A stretch of DNA of 64,000 nt, taken from Caprimulgus europaeus. Taxonomy: Eukaryota; Chordata; Aves; Caprimulgiformes; Caprimulgidae. Below are positions 29,001-44,000 of this stretch, in pieces. The notes below the pieces were generated by a model. That model was not told where the DNA came from and made no database searches. It saw only the letters and a program-made list of their open reading frames with translations. Each line of letters opens with the position of its first letter. The first letter of the stretch is position 1. The position numbers were made by a program, and so were the translations under genes. The stretch lies in contig OU015534.1 in the NCBI GenBank assembly GCA_907165065.1, positions 16,437,686-16,501,685 on the forward strand. Reading direction: 5' to 3'.

Positions 29001-32000
29001 CTAAAATGAGTATCATTCCAAAGAGAGAATTTTCACATAGGCGTTTCCTTTCCTGTGACTGAGCTAAACCTCTTAAAATTCTTAGTGTTTTATTAGTTTA
29101 GGTTCTTATTCTTGACCATACCCATATTAAAAAAAGACCCAGTTTACTCTTTACATGAAAGCAAACAAGAAGAACACAAGTTCACATGCACTGGTTTGCA
29201 AAATGAAATACCTCTGAACTTCTAATAAAAATTAATGCTCCGATTTAAAAGCTCTATGTAGAAAAAAAAAAGGTTTGAAGCTTTCAATTACAGCAATACA
29301 GACTTCAAGCACATTACAAAAACACAGTGAGTTGCACTTTAGTCTGCGTGAGAGAAAAATCCTCACTGCCAACTAATACAACTCAGAAAAGACTTCAGAG
29401 CAAGTTTAAGTGTCTGACTTGTACCATATGCCTAGCACAGTGGGACCGAGACTGAGTGAAGTCTGTACATAGCAAAATATAGATGTTAAATCATAACAGT
29501 ACAGACTATTCAAGCCAAGTCTTTCCATCTTGGAGCCCATTATGTTTTATTATAATTTCTATGCATTGTTATTAAAATACATCTGGCACAACACCAGCAA
29601 CTTTACTAGTGAGCCAAGAAGTTCCTGTAACCTCTAAAAATCAGTAGGTGAAGCGTTATGCCCGTTATGCCTAATGCTACAATCATCAGCTACAGAGAGA
29701 TATTCATCTTTGAAAAGTGCTGGGAAAAAAAGGGGTAAGTCTAGCATATAAACAGATTTCCATGCACTGTCACATAAGCCTTTGTAATGCTTACTTATCA
29801 GCTCCATGTTGTCACCACACAGAATCCAGTTTTGGAAAAACTTCTTAGTTGGAAAATAATTTGTTTTGGTTTGGGTTTTCTGAGGTGGTGGGGTTTTTTT
29901 GTTGTTTTTTTTTTCCTCCTTCATAGCTCCATTCAGTCTTGTTTGCTGATATTCATTAACACAACTAAGATTTCACCCAGCATCTCTTAGCCTGAGTATC
30001 CTAAGGAATGAACATGGATGCCTTTACCATACTATACTTTAGTATGTGAATTTTATTAGGGTTTTTATAGATCCAGATTCCCACGATTTACGGTTACACA
30101 TATATTAGATAGGGAATAAAGCTAGCTTAAAAATTGCAGCCCAACTTTTAAAAAAATCTCTTCCAATGTTACTGTCAAGTACCTGCAACCATACAGGCAC
30201 TGCAGTCATTCTAAAGTATTGGCAGGATCCCTGGCAAGTTAATGCCCAGGAATGCTGTCCTTTGGCTGACAATCTATCCCTCAGTACCCAGGCTAGCAGA
30301 GGCAAGTACTTGCCTGTCTATAGAAGGAAGTAGGCCCCTTTTGGGGTGAGGGGGAAGGGGCAGCTTCCACTCTGTGAGGTCACTGGACTGATATGAGAAA
30401 AGTTTTGAGTGCTGATTTAAAGATGGTCCTATCAAGAAAGTTTCAGATATGAAATAATGCAACTGCTCTGGAAACAGCACTCTCCACAAACTAACCCTTG
30501 TCTCCTGCCATTGCTTCTCTGCTTCAAAAGATGCCTGAAAGAAAGAGGCCTCTAAACACTTCATAAACATGCAATTTTCTGTTCTTACACTAGAACAAAC
30601 TTGCAGCCCTACCCCAAGCAAAAATTGGCTTTTTATAGTGTGTGCTACAGGCATGAGAAATATGTCATATTTCATATGCAACCACAAGGATGCATACTCT
30701 GACACATGGCATGTAATGAAAAATAAAGTTAATCACAATAATCTGTTCCCAGAGTCCTGATTATTAACATACGTTTGTTTTACTATCTCACTGAAAAACT
30801 CTTTAGATTATCAGCTTTATAAAAAGAAACACATAATTTTATAGTTCTAATCCAAAGCAGTAGTTTACTAGTGCTGTTCTATTGCATTGAAGGCTTCAAA
30901 AATCTTTTTTGTCTTTTTTTGGTAAAATGAATCTTTCCAAGAAACTCTCCTCAAAGTAATTCTTGTCAAAAAAAAAAAAAAAGCGAAAACAATATGCACA
31001 CTTGCCTCAAACTTCCAGAACACGTGTTTTTATATAAGCATCAAATAACGTTGCACAAGAGGTTCAGAACCAGGCAACTTCTGGTTAGAAAATTTGTTAA
31101 ACACAGTTTACTCCAGAGCCATAACCACCCTGGAGCAGGGTGGTCATGCCCATTGGTGGGCCACAGGCATCACAACGCAGCCTCCAGCTTTCCAAAGTCA
31201 CCACTACAGTTAATGGGAAATGAATGACGAATTCCATAAAGAAAACCCTCAGGTATCTAGGTCTTTCAGGAAGACATCGACAAAAGTGAGTATGACAAAA
31301 AGAAATTGTCATGAAACGAACACAAATTTATGTTACAGTATTAAAAATATCTGTTAGAACATTAGCATTTTTATTCACTATCATGTATGTCACTGTTTAG
31401 AAGCTACGCAGTTACAACAAGCCACCTATCAAAATCAACTAGAATCTGGGACACCATTAACGTAAATGTAGGATTTTTTAACCTTCCTTTTTACCTGGAT
31501 GAGAAAGAATATCAGAAATATATTATCTATCCAATATTATAGCAAATCCCTGGTAGTACTGGGGTACAAAACAAAAATGGAAGTAGTTGACTTTTCTGCA
31601 CTTTGTTCTTGTAGCTGGTTTATTTCACAGCTACTTGTGCTCACATTCCTATGAAAATAATTTCTGGGATCACAATGAGCTAACAGTGTATTTACCTACT
31701 GACATATATTGAAAAGCAGTAACTAAAGATCAATGATTTAAAACAATAAATGGTGGGCTTGTCATTAAATGAAATTAAGTGTGAAATATGTTTAACTGTT
31801 TACAGGTGTGGTGCTGTTCAAAACCTGGTATTCTTACAGTCTGGGTCAGGCAGAAGCTATCTCAAACATGGCTCTAGTTAGTGTCTGATGTGTACAACAT
31901 GGAAACAGATAGTAAAATTTCCAGTGACCAAGTGAGCACGATTCTCCACAGAGTGTGTAACCCTCTGATAAGGAGTGAATTCTTGTGGCAGGAAGAGAGT

Positions 32001-35000
32001 ATGATGGCCATAAGATTTTAATTTCCTTGCCCCAAATGTCAGTCTTGTAATCCAGAACAAGTGACAACTGCTTCCCATCTGAAAAGCTTTAAAACAAAAA
32101 CTACTTTGTTTTCAGAGCACAACTACAAATCTGATGAAATAAGACAGCATAATAATTGGGGAGCTCAAGGTGGCCCAAGATCAGTGGTGATAAAAGCTAT
32201 CAGTGTCAACAGAGGGGATACAAATTCTCGTCACAGCTACACATTTTCTCAGTTCATAGAACTGTGGGCCACATGTTTGGCAAAATAAATTTCCACACTC
32301 CTCCTGGTGCTCATTCAGTGACAGCTTCCTTTTCTGGTCACATTTTTACTATGTTTCAGTCCAGAAATGAACGACTAGACTTTAAAAAAAAAAAAAAAAA
32401 TTGTCATACACTAAGATCACGACAATGTTGAATGAAGCCATCTTATACCATTGAATACAAATTTTGCTGCAATGCCATTTTATTTAGTTTCAATAGCAGA
32501 CAAGTATTTAATGAATATTCCTTCTCTATATGCAAAAATTATTGGCAAAAATACCAGGGCCTACCTTTGCACAAATTATTTCAATCCTTTTGATGGACAC
32601 TTTACAGCTGTGCCTTTAGTGTTACATACTACACAATTCTGCTGGGATATCGGTTCTCTATGTTTCCCATTACACTTGCTACACCGGACTGGCTTCTGCA
32701 AAAAGAGCATTTAACAGTACTTTCCCCCCAGCTTCCCTGCTGATTTTTGCCACCTCACCAGTTTGTCACCATCTGACTAATCAGAGCAGCCTACTGAACT
32801 TACATCAGGTAACCTCTCCTTCCACATAAACTATATTCACTCACTCGGTCTTCTGTGCTTATTTTCTTAAGGTTATCTCATTTCCTCTATTGACTTCGTG
32901 TTCCCTTCTCAAAACTACTGGTCTGCTTTCCTGTGTACACAGGACTGCCATAGTTTGGATATATTTCTCGAATGCAGTGTGTGGCACCTGACATTTCTCA
33001 CATTAAAAAAAGTGCACTATGTAGGATCCAAAATTGGAACTTATTCCACCCAAGTTCTATTTTAGCAATTCTGCCACATGTTTGGAAAAACAGATAATTC
33101 AGTGCAGAAATACTGAGCATGTTATCCCATTAAATACATAATATAGAAAAAGAAAAGAAGAAACTATTACTGAAAATGGAATATAATCGATTTAAAAATG
33201 GCTGTATCTTCTCTAGTACCTAATTCTGTTTGAGCAGTGCCACACCATACCTTTTAAAAAACACCAACCTAAGCAGCTGTGATCTACAGTCTGTTGTGAC
33301 GATCTCAGTTAATTTAGTTGCAAGGGACAGTTTTGCGCTGCTGGCCCTGGAGCCTGACACAGTAGACAGTCACAGTAACAAGAGCAGGTCTAAAGCCCTT
33401 CTGTTGCCTCTTGACCACTAGACATCCACCTCATGGCCTTTGATTCAAGCCAGGGAGGGTCACATGAAAATGGAAACAGAAACTTACCTTCTGGCCTTTG
33501 ATCCCAGGTGGGCCTGGAAAGCCTATGGGGCCTGGATCACCCTGTTCAACAAAAACAGTCAGAATCACCGTGTTTCACTGGAACATGATGACACAGACCT
33601 ACAAACATGTAGGACTTCATACCTTCTCTGCATTCTTGGACATTTGGTATGAAGAAGTAGCTAATGTTGTTTTATCAGGCATAGATATTTTTTTTTAGAG
33701 GAAGAAAATTGAAAAGGTAACAGTTCCTTAATTGCAACCACCTGGTGCAATGTGCACGCTCCTGCATCGTACAGCATGGACAAATCATGGCTGGAACAGC
33801 CTTAGTTTGCAACCTCATAACATTTACTTTTAGTCAACATAAATGGGAGTGAAGAAGCTGTACAATTCTTGAGGTCACCCTTCCCTCAGAAGTGAGTGGT
33901 TTCACCTCAAATTAATATATATATATATAAGTGTAACTGCTTCTGATTTGTGTTACTATTATGCCAACAATCCTCATATAAGAATCAGGATGCCATTACG
34001 GTATATACTGCATAAAACATGGCAGAAATCTAATCTGTGTAAAAGACAACATGAAAGATGCATATAGACAAAGGTGTTACGGTGACATGTGGCTATTCTC
34101 ATTCAAGTTCTCTACACCTTGCAACTACATGATGGTATACATGAATGAGTATTAGAGCATCTCAAATGCTAGGGAGGTGGAAAAAATGCCTTTTTTATGG
34201 TTGTTGCAGATGTGGGGAAGAGGGAAGATTGTTCCAGTTTTTCCTTGCTCAGGACTGACAGTGACTGACAGAGGACTCACTCTTTCAGGATTAATGTTCA
34301 AATTCAAAGAGTTAAGGAACAGATCCTGGAAGTGAGTTAGCATTAAAATTAATTCAAGTCCATAACTTAAGGTGAGCAAATTTGACTTGGATGAAAAATT
34401 TAGAACCTAAACCAGCAAAAACTGTATAAATGCATATCAGTCCCATATTCTTGCATTATAGATGCATTCTACATGTATCTAGGTTTAAGTCATACATACA
34501 CATGGATGGGCTTTAGACTGTTCTGTGGCAGATCGGGCTCTTATCAAAGAATATACCCTGAGTTTCAGGTAGAGGCATATAGCATACAGCACTATGATTA
34601 GATGGTCAAAAACAAAAGCTGGTTAGATTAAAATAATGTTGCTATTTCTACAAAAGCTGCACTCCCATTTCTTATCAGTGAATCAACAGACGCATTTCTG
34701 AACTTTGCTCAGTAGTCCTTTTAACATTGAAAATATATATTTGTGAATTTTAGGGTTTGACTGAACGTATGCATTAAAAAATATGTTAATTTATTTACAC
34801 ATCAGCAGCTAGTAAACAATACCTATTTGCTAATGCTTGTTTCATTACAAAGAGTAGTCCTGGACTCCTACAGTGTCTTCTGCTTAGCAGAAATAGTCCA
34901 CAATTGAACTAATAGTAAATGGTCTTAATAAAACTTAGCAAAAATACAAGATATTCTAAAAGATCTAGCATAGGCTAACAGATCAGAATGCAAACATGCA

Positions 35001-38000
35001 ATTACATTTTTATTATCAAATAGATTTTAGAGTTTCACACAAAATCAGTAGATTTGCAATCTAAAAATGAAATAATCACAAGTGTTCAAGCCCATTATTA
35101 CTATGAAGAACCATTTAAAAAATTTGTACTCAAATGTTTTCAGTAGAGACCAACTACTAATTTGGCTAAAGCAGCTTAGGAGGAACTAGCAGGAAAAGCC
35201 TCTGAAGTGAAAAGACGAATGCTAGCATCAAGAGTCTGTTAAAAAAAGTGGTTAAATACAACACAGCATGCAATAACATGTGCACTTATCACCATATTTT
35301 GTCTATCTTACACAACTTCCTGGACTAATGCAAGGTACTAAAGAAAACCTACTTTGTTATGTAAGTGTGAACAGATTCAGTTTAATTGTTCTAAAAATAC
35401 TTATCTTTTAATTTTTATTTTATTTTATTTTTAATTAAATAAAATATATAATTTAAGTGTCAGCTTTGAATACAATTTTTTATTTGTCTTTGGTTCATTA
35501 ACATCACCTGTGTCTGCAGAGTTTCATATAATTAATAAAATGTTACCTTTTCTCCACGTTTTGCCTGTCCTGGAGAGAATCCTGGGTCTCCTTTAGGGCC
35601 CTGTCACAGAGAAATTAAGCTCAGTAATATAGTCAGGGAAGAAAGCTTTTAATAATACATGTGGAAACAAATATTTTCAACTGTTTTAGCAAGAGGAGGG
35701 GGAATGTTCATACAAAATCCACTTGTTATTCAGATTTTTTTTTTCCATAACTTTTTCAGTAAACAACTACAAAAAAACCGCAGTGAGTTCACACTGAAAT
35801 GAGATGCAACTTCCCAAATTTCATAAAGTCACAAAAACATTCGATGAACAGATTTGATTGGTAAATCCGACAGCAGACACTCCAGCTGAAACGTTGTCCC
35901 CATGTCCCCACCACCTCACCACTGCCCTGAGCACCGCGCAAGACCGTCAGGCCGTGTTGCTGCAGCCATTATACTCGGTACCTGCCCCTTGTGGCACAGA
36001 CATGGCGGCTGGGAACACGCAGCGAAGGCCTCTGTCCGATTACTTCTAGCAGATGAGACAGCTCATCATTCTTGGCCAGGATTTACTGGCCACATCCGAG
36101 ACCAGGCCGCAGAGAGGGGAAGGACACTGCCTCACCGATCTCGCCCATTTCAAATCCCCGCTGCCAGACCCCGCTGCCACACAGAGCGCCAGGCACTGCC
36201 GGCTGACATGGCACAGAGGCCAGGGGCCTGCCACAGGCTGGGAGCCAGGGCTGGCCAGGACCAGCCAGCCCTGCAAAGCCATCGGATACCGGCAGCTGCC
36301 ACCCCAAACCCGCACCCCTCAGGGTCAAATTCACTACCCTTACACCAGGAGCCACCAGCAAACGGCACCTCCTGCGACAGCCCTGCGCAAACTGCTTCAC
36401 ACGGACTGAGCAGGCACCTGGGGAGTTCCCAGAGACACGGGCTGAAACCACATTCCTACAGCAATAACTGAAAACACAGTAATTGAGGAGGAAACGGGGA
36501 ACTCCTTGGCCCAATTCATACTAAAAACTGCATGCAAAAGGCACTGTAACATTTCATTGACCTGTTCACATGAACAGCACAGGCTACAAGAGCGCTACTG
36601 ATTTCAAAGCCATAGAGTAACACCGTGTTACTCACAAGCATCGAGATCTACTCTCTCACTCAAAAATGTTTTACGTAGCCGAGGAAATAAACTTTAATAA
36701 TAAAATTACCTCACAGTAGCGCTAGATATGAGCCCTTCAATGAAAGATCTAAAGTTGGGAAAACCAGCTGTACAGACATCGCCAGCACAATCCTACTCTC
36801 AGTGTTGCACTGGGTGCTCAGAGGGACGTACAAGATCAGGGGTTCTCCGTCCCTTGGCAGTTCAGATCTGTTCCAGTGAGGCCACTTCAGGAACTAAGCT
36901 CACTAAATAAAGACTGGAAATACGGGAAAAATTAATCTGCTGTGTTAAATTGATGTGTCTGGTCACAGAGAACACAGTTCTTCAGCATGGCAGGAGTTAG
37001 CTGAGTATTTCCTAGCTGATTTTCTAGTATTTTCTACCTTTTGGAAGGTAAATAGTTATATTCCTTGAACAACCCAAATCTGTCTTCTGCTTCCATTTTC
37101 CAACACAGGCATATTAAACTAAGAGTTTTAATAAAATTGTGATCAGCTCTTCGTTAGTTAAAACACAAGCCTTCTGATAACTTACCCATCGCCTTTTCTT
37201 TCTCTTATAAACACAATGGGCTTCAGTTGTGAATTAACAACACGCCACCACAGGTCAAGGGGTGAGGATAAATAAAGCACTTCACTATTTAATCTAGGTA
37301 ACATTGTAGTGTAGTTAGTATCAGAATCTATAAACTAGACTTGCTTAACTAATCCATTTTTCAGAGAGGCAGGAATACAGCCAAACCTTATGAACACTTT
37401 TAAATTAATTTTAAACCACCTATCAACTGTTTATCAGGAATTCAATGCTGAGGACATCAGCTATTGGTTGGAATTGATAGAATATGCTCAGGACTGGATA
37501 CTACACTGTAAGGGTATTAGCTCATGTTGCTCCATGCTTCAAAAGCAAGTGCATAAAGGATGCTTCAGCACAGGAGGGGAAAAACATATGCATCTCAAAG
37601 GTAGAGTAAAATTCTGCATTAATTTACTGCCAGAAAATTTTTGCAACCCATCTGTGATGTTTCAAGGCAAAACAAGAGTGTGTTTCATTTCAGTTTACAG
37701 AGTCAGTGTGGGTCAACTGGATCTCCATGATCAAAACTTGGTGAGCACCTGGCTAATTTTTATTTAGAAGAAAATTTTTTCAGAAGATACTTGTATTGAA
37801 AGGATAATTTTTAGTCTAACAGAAATGAAAGAGATCACTAAGCACCCTAGTCATATATACAGATATATATAAATATATTTAAAGCATATAATTTTAAAAT
37901 ATATCTATATTTATAAATATATATGGCGGTACATACACACACATACAATTCCTTCTATTCTTAAAATCATGGAGACAACTAGAATTATGATCCACTGTGG

Positions 38001-41000
38001 GGAGAAAATACATTATAAAACAAATCCCAGCAGTAATTGGTTACAATTATTTCCCTATCAATTTATTCTATTATACAGCCAGCATAAATATTGTAAAAAT
38101 TAATTATGAATCTCTAGGTTTAACTGTTCCTATAGAACTAGATAATGACAAAAGCACGCACAGAAAATAGAGTTGCTTGGTTTTACAGCGTTTGACACTG
38201 AAAGCTTTATTAAATTTCTTTTTATGTCCTCAAGCAGTTTTTAATACCTGTCATGACAGGTCAGATTCCTGCCATTAGGAATTGTACTAAACCAAATCAT
38301 GGCTGCTGCTGTTTTTTTTCCTAACATATCTATCAAGTTGTTCAAACTAAATATGAGCTGAAGGCATTCTGCAACTGCACAAATCTGTCAAATCTATTTA
38401 AAGGGTCTACATTACAGAAGTCTGAAGGATTTTATTTGAGCTTCTAGTCTAGTATTTTTTCTTTGGTTTCAAATATCAAATCCATAAGTCTTCAGAAATT
38501 AGTCTAGTATGTTGATCAAGTGATAATGTCTGAATTATTAGAATATTTAAATATCACAGGTTGACCACTGACAAAAAAAAAAGAAAAAAGAATAAATTTT
38601 TAGATAATTATTCTATTTTTCTTCCCCTCTCTCTCTCTCTTTTTTTTTTTTTTAAAAAAAAAAAAAAAGACAAGGCAAAAGGTTACAACAATTAAATGCT
38701 TATTCTCACTTAAATTCCAGTTTGTCAAAGAGGCTGAGCTGATTTACAGGAACTCTTTTGGGAAGTACAGAGTACTTATACGGATAACAGTTTCCAGGTC
38801 ATCATTCTGTACACACAGGGTTTTTTTTCCCCCTGAATAAACTGCTATTTTATTTTGATTTGAAGTTCCATCCGTAAACCAAAGAAGGCCGGTTGCTTCT
38901 ATTATAGGAAACAGTTCTGGGGCTTCCAAAAAAGTCTTTAAGTAGTTCATGTATTTACATGGCAACATGGATAAATTAACTTACCTTTGGACCTGGCAAT
39001 CCTGGCAAACCTGGATTACCATGTGGTCCTGGAATACCCTATTAACAAAAAAAAAAAAAAGAGTGGGATTATTCAGTACTCCACTGAACTGGTGTGAGCA
39101 GTTTGCAGAGAATCATTTTACTGCATCATTGTTACTTTTAGAAGCAGCTACTGGTAAATATTCACCTTGGAAATTTCCATGCTTTTCCAGGTACTCTATT
39201 GTAAACCGTCTCCTCACACTGGAAAGCATGTGCTACTCAATAATCAGTCCAGAAAACTCACACAGTAGAGCATTGAGCTCTTAAGTACTCTACACCTGTA
39301 AAAAAAGACTTAAACACCCCCAAAAAACCCAAGGAAGAGCAGATATCTCAGCAACCGGCATGGCTTTAAACATAAGGGCAGCCTCCTCTGAACCAAAGAT
39401 AACTTCTCACTTGAGAGGATCTACTCGGGCATGTGGAATCCTGCCTGCGATGCAGAAGCATCCTCAACAGAGGCACTCTGCAACATAAAGCAGAGTTGGA
39501 GAAACTGGCAGCTCTTATGTAGAAGGATAATTTGAAAAAAGGACCCAAGAAGTCAGGAAGATATGGGTTCAAAGGAATGCTTTTTATTTTGTACTTTTAA
39601 ATGTGTCTTGTCCACTTATCCCCAACTGCTCTAAAGCACCATTTCGGTTTTCAGTCCTTTTGACCAGTGCACTTTCCTACCCAGTCAGACCAAGTGTTGA
39701 AAGCCAGCAAAGCACAGGATGTTCAACACACTGTTGAGCAGCAGCTTGTTTAAACGCTCCTCAAAGGCTGAATCAAAACTCCTCCCATATGTCTGCTGAG
39801 CTTTCATATAAACTACTCCCTTATCTCCCACTTGCGATTTGCCTAGATGAGCGCACTCCAGCCGTAGCCACATACATCCCCAAATGCCACAGCCCAAAAC
39901 CTCCTACACAACAAGCTGCCCTTGCCCTAAAACTCTCAAAGTAAGCACAACCTCAGGGACTCCTCAAGTTGTTGTTTGTGTGTTAGCTGGTTTTTGGTTT
40001 GGTTTTTGTTTGGTTTTGTTTTTTGTTTTTTTAACAGAATTTGTGCAAATGCAGATTTACCACGGAGGATTTACCCCCATGCTCTTGGCAGCTGGGGCAC
40101 AGGGTTCTGCTCACTGCAGCAAAGGCTGTGCTATGTCCCCTGGCACAGGGCAAGGCTGCTGCCCTTGCTCAGGTTGGGATGCACCCTGTTTCACTAAATA
40201 AATCAACATTTGCTACTGTAGCTCATTTCTTGGGCAAATTACCCAAGGTATCTATCACTCCTTTTATTAAACTGCTGTAACACAGGAAACTAAAACAGAT
40301 TTTTGGGAATGTTTCCCTCCCCCGTCCTCAGTCCTGTGTTGCAGTGGTTAATTTTGTATCCACCTCCTGCTCCTCTGTGGCCCTGGCATGCACTGCTCAC
40401 TCCCCCTCATTCCAAAAACAAATGAACATGACCTTAAGATTGCAGCAGATGGGAGCAGCATGGAAAAACTAAAAGTTAACATTGCAAGCAGCAAAAGCTA
40501 GGTATAAATGTAACACTCCCCTGTGTATGCACCCATACATGGAATTAACTAAGCTGAAGGCTCACAGTAGGAAAAAATCAAAAAACAAACCAACCTGTAT
40601 GCTTTGCTTTACTTTAGTCTATCTGCCAAATATTAAGAATAATACACCAAGAACATAAATAAAGTTGAAAAAAACCCAAAATGATGCAAACTCTAGTTTG
40701 ATGATCAGTGACCTCCCTAGAGCTACAGAAGAACATAGCTGTTTTACTCACCCGAGGACCTCGCTTTCCTGATGGACCAGGTAAACCTGGAGGACCTGGA
40801 GGACCCTGATGATAGAAAATCGAAACAATTGAGGCTAAAATCCAATACAAGGATAGCATCACAAGTCTGAATCAGACCAGTTATTCTAACTGATGACTTT
40901 CATCTTACACAGACCTTCTCAACTTGAAAACGAATTCCTAAACTACAAGCATGTGTGTTTTTAATCTCCCTCTAAATCAGATTTCTGTTTAGAAAGTATC

Positions 41001-44000
41001 ATATGTCAGAGGAATTGAAGCTAACAATCTAGATAGTAACTTTTACTTAAGTATGTTTGTATTAAAGGAAGAAGAGATCAGTTCAAGGATTAGAAACAAC
41101 CAAGTGCAGTGTATTTCAAAACAAAGAACAGAGTATAATTAAGCTTTTTCAACAAGTATGCTGGCATGCCAAGCACATTTTTGAAAAGTCAGGGTTAACT
41201 GTGAAAAAATGAGATTCCATCTCACAGAAAAGACAGACATGAAATAGAAGAAAATAAACGTGGAGAAATGATTGTTCAGTTTCCTATTAAAAGCTTCTGA
41301 TAAAAATAACTGGTAGCCTGTATGTAATGAATATCATTATTTTTAAAGAAAATATGCAGATATTTAAAAATGCTAGTATATAACCAGATGTATCCTTTGC
41401 AAATAAATTAAATTATTAGTCACTATAAGAATATTAGACAGTGTACCACCCTCGGTATATCTAGATGTTTTGACCACAGAAATCTTTCATTTTCTGTATG
41501 TGATTGCCATTCACATTCAAAACCCAAGGACCTACTTCATTATACTCAAATACAAATGAGAGCTCTGGACAAAAATCTGTGCTAATTTATATTATATGTC
41601 ATCTATCACACTTGAGTCCTAAGGAGGCATGGGCTATTCTTAAGGATGAATTCAGCTCCCATTCAAATGTCAGCACAGCAAGTCCTAGCTTTAAGAGAAA
41701 CCAAGTACACTCACCACAAGGAAGGATGGGCATCAAGAAAGTGAGACCTCACAGAGGAGATCACTCAAAGACAGCATGACAGGTTTCAGCTTCATCTTTC
41801 ACCCAGGCTTCCTCGCACTCCTCTTTTCTATATATACTACAGCCTTTCAGCTGAGGCACTAGGTAAAACACTGAATATCACACTGCCTGCCACCAAACAA
41901 CATTGCTAAAAGCTGGCAGAGATACCAGGGAAATCAGAGGAGCAACTGCTGTGGTGGCCAAAATGGCCAACTCCCAGGCTTTGCAAAAAAGGAAAAAGTG
42001 GAGGGGGACGGGGCGGGAGGGAAGACATCCTTTAAAGACAAACAACATTTTAGGTTTTATTAGCAATCAATGAATCATTTTATTAAGACAGAAGTTGCAT
42101 TTTTTAAAAAACCTAAAGTTTAGTATCACCTAAAGAAGTGACACTTCTTCCTTGGAAACATAATGTCACTGTCAGGGAAGACAGTGCTGATTGTGGACTT
42201 AGGAATGGTCAAGCCAGTTACATTCATTTGGCCAAAACACAGAACCACTTTGGACAATTCTGGAAAAATCCTTGTTGTTCTGAGGAGGAAAAAAATATTT
42301 TCCTCTCCATTTAATCATAATAATCTTAGAAGTCTAATTGTAGTACAAATATTCCCAACTGTAAATGGGCAGTTGCATGTCCATACATACTGTATTAACT
42401 CATGCTGGAAACCACACCCCGCACTTCCCTCTTGTGTAATTTAGAAGACAGAAATGTCAAACAGTAACAGGTCATCTTTTTAGCATAGGAGGTTCACTAT
42501 TTACCCTGATGCTCATTCGCATCCTCATTTTTCTAGAGTAAAAAGATCACCACTTTGTTTAATAACAACAACAAAAAATGTAGCAGACACACGGAAAACT
42601 CCAGACCTGGCATTCTTGTCCAGGTCCAAAAATGTACCTGGAACAGCACAGAGAGCTCCTACCCTGCCACTGCTGAAGCAGTATGCTTTTTAACCTCTCC
42701 TCTCAAATTGAAAGCTGAGAAGTGCTTTGCTTAGAAAATTATTCTGCGACTACGAAGGGAAACAAATTATATTTTTAGTTAAGTAAAATAGTTACAACTA
42801 CTGTGCATTCTTTTGCAATTTGTGGTACAAAGTTGTTCTCTAACTCTGTTTCAGACACTCTACATTTCCTTAAAAATGCATTAGTAGCTAAACCCACCAT
42901 TTTCCTAATAGAAATTGAGTATTGCTTAACATCCTTGATCTCTGCTGCTGATTTACTGAATTAAGGCAGCGAGAACATTTTTCCCTACATGACTTTTTAT
43001 TTTTTTTTTAAATCATACCTGCTCCCTTTGCAAAAAAAACCCCTCAAATACCTAAAAGCTCCTCACTTTGATTACACTAATTCATAAGCAATTCTCTCTC
43101 TTCATCTAAAAAACACAAGAAGAAAATCTAATCATAACCAAGCCCTCAGCAACCCTAAAAGAAGCAGTAAAATATATTTTGAACTATGCAGCCAGAGATT
43201 AATAATGCTTTCTCAAGGCTTTCTAAAAAAAAGTCAACCACTGTAGATTAAGTCTCTGGCTAACAATAATTAGCAATTAGCACCCGCAATCCATGCATTT
43301 GATTAAAGTATTAACAAGGACTCTCCTTAACCAGAGTATGTTACCCTTTAACCTCCAGCTCAGACTCCTCCCTGCAACTCAAGCAACATCTCTGCTGACA
43401 GCACACTTAAAGCACATGTGTCTTCCTGGAAATGCCTTTCTGAGTAGCTGTAAGAACTTATTCCACCCCATATACTTCTTCAACCTGTGAAAGCACCTAC
43501 AACTTCAAATCAGCATCACTGTTTTTATACTAGCTAGAAAGCTACTTATGCCTCTTAGGCATCTGTGTGAGCCACAGAAGTCAGCTTCTGAGAGTGAGCC
43601 AATCTCTCAAACCAAGGAATTAGTCATTTGTTTGAATAACTTTTCCTCCAATGACTGGAAACAGTAATTAAACAAATCTGAAGCAATTAAAAGTGTTAAT
43701 AAGGGGGTTTTGGGATTTGACATTTTAACCACCAACAAAAAAATAGGGACTTTGTGTAAATATTACTGCTGCAAATTTAAAATTCGTTTATTTAATAAGA
43801 TCAGTTTACTCAAAGTAGGTCATACCTTAAGAAAGGAACTACAACTTACTGTCCTATAAACATTTAACTATTGAGAGGAGAAACTCAAGTTCCAAATTAT
43901 CATGACTTAATCCTGAAATAATAAAAGTAGATGCCTGAAATTTCACTATCTTTCAGATGGCTGGTCATTGGTATGAATGTAATGGTGAAATTTATGAGCT

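Larger units (their letters stand above)
35601..38984 (-). other. COL24A1: COL24A1 intron 5
   Basis: A 3,384-bp intron holding a CpG-rich islet (about 35880-36450), an AT-rich microsatellite (about 37851-37945) and a long pyrimidine/purine switch (38613-38668). Confidence 0.8.

Noticed and set aside
30274..30705. Minus-strand open frame of 143 codons in intron 7
   Set aside because: On the same strand as COL24A1 but inside an intron, with no collagen repeat or known domain.
35902..36471. Plus-strand open frame of 189 codons in the intronic CpG islet
   Set aside because: His/Pro/Arg-rich composition typical of GC-rich noncoding DNA, overlapping equally open frames on the other strand. The GC islet itself is reported instead.
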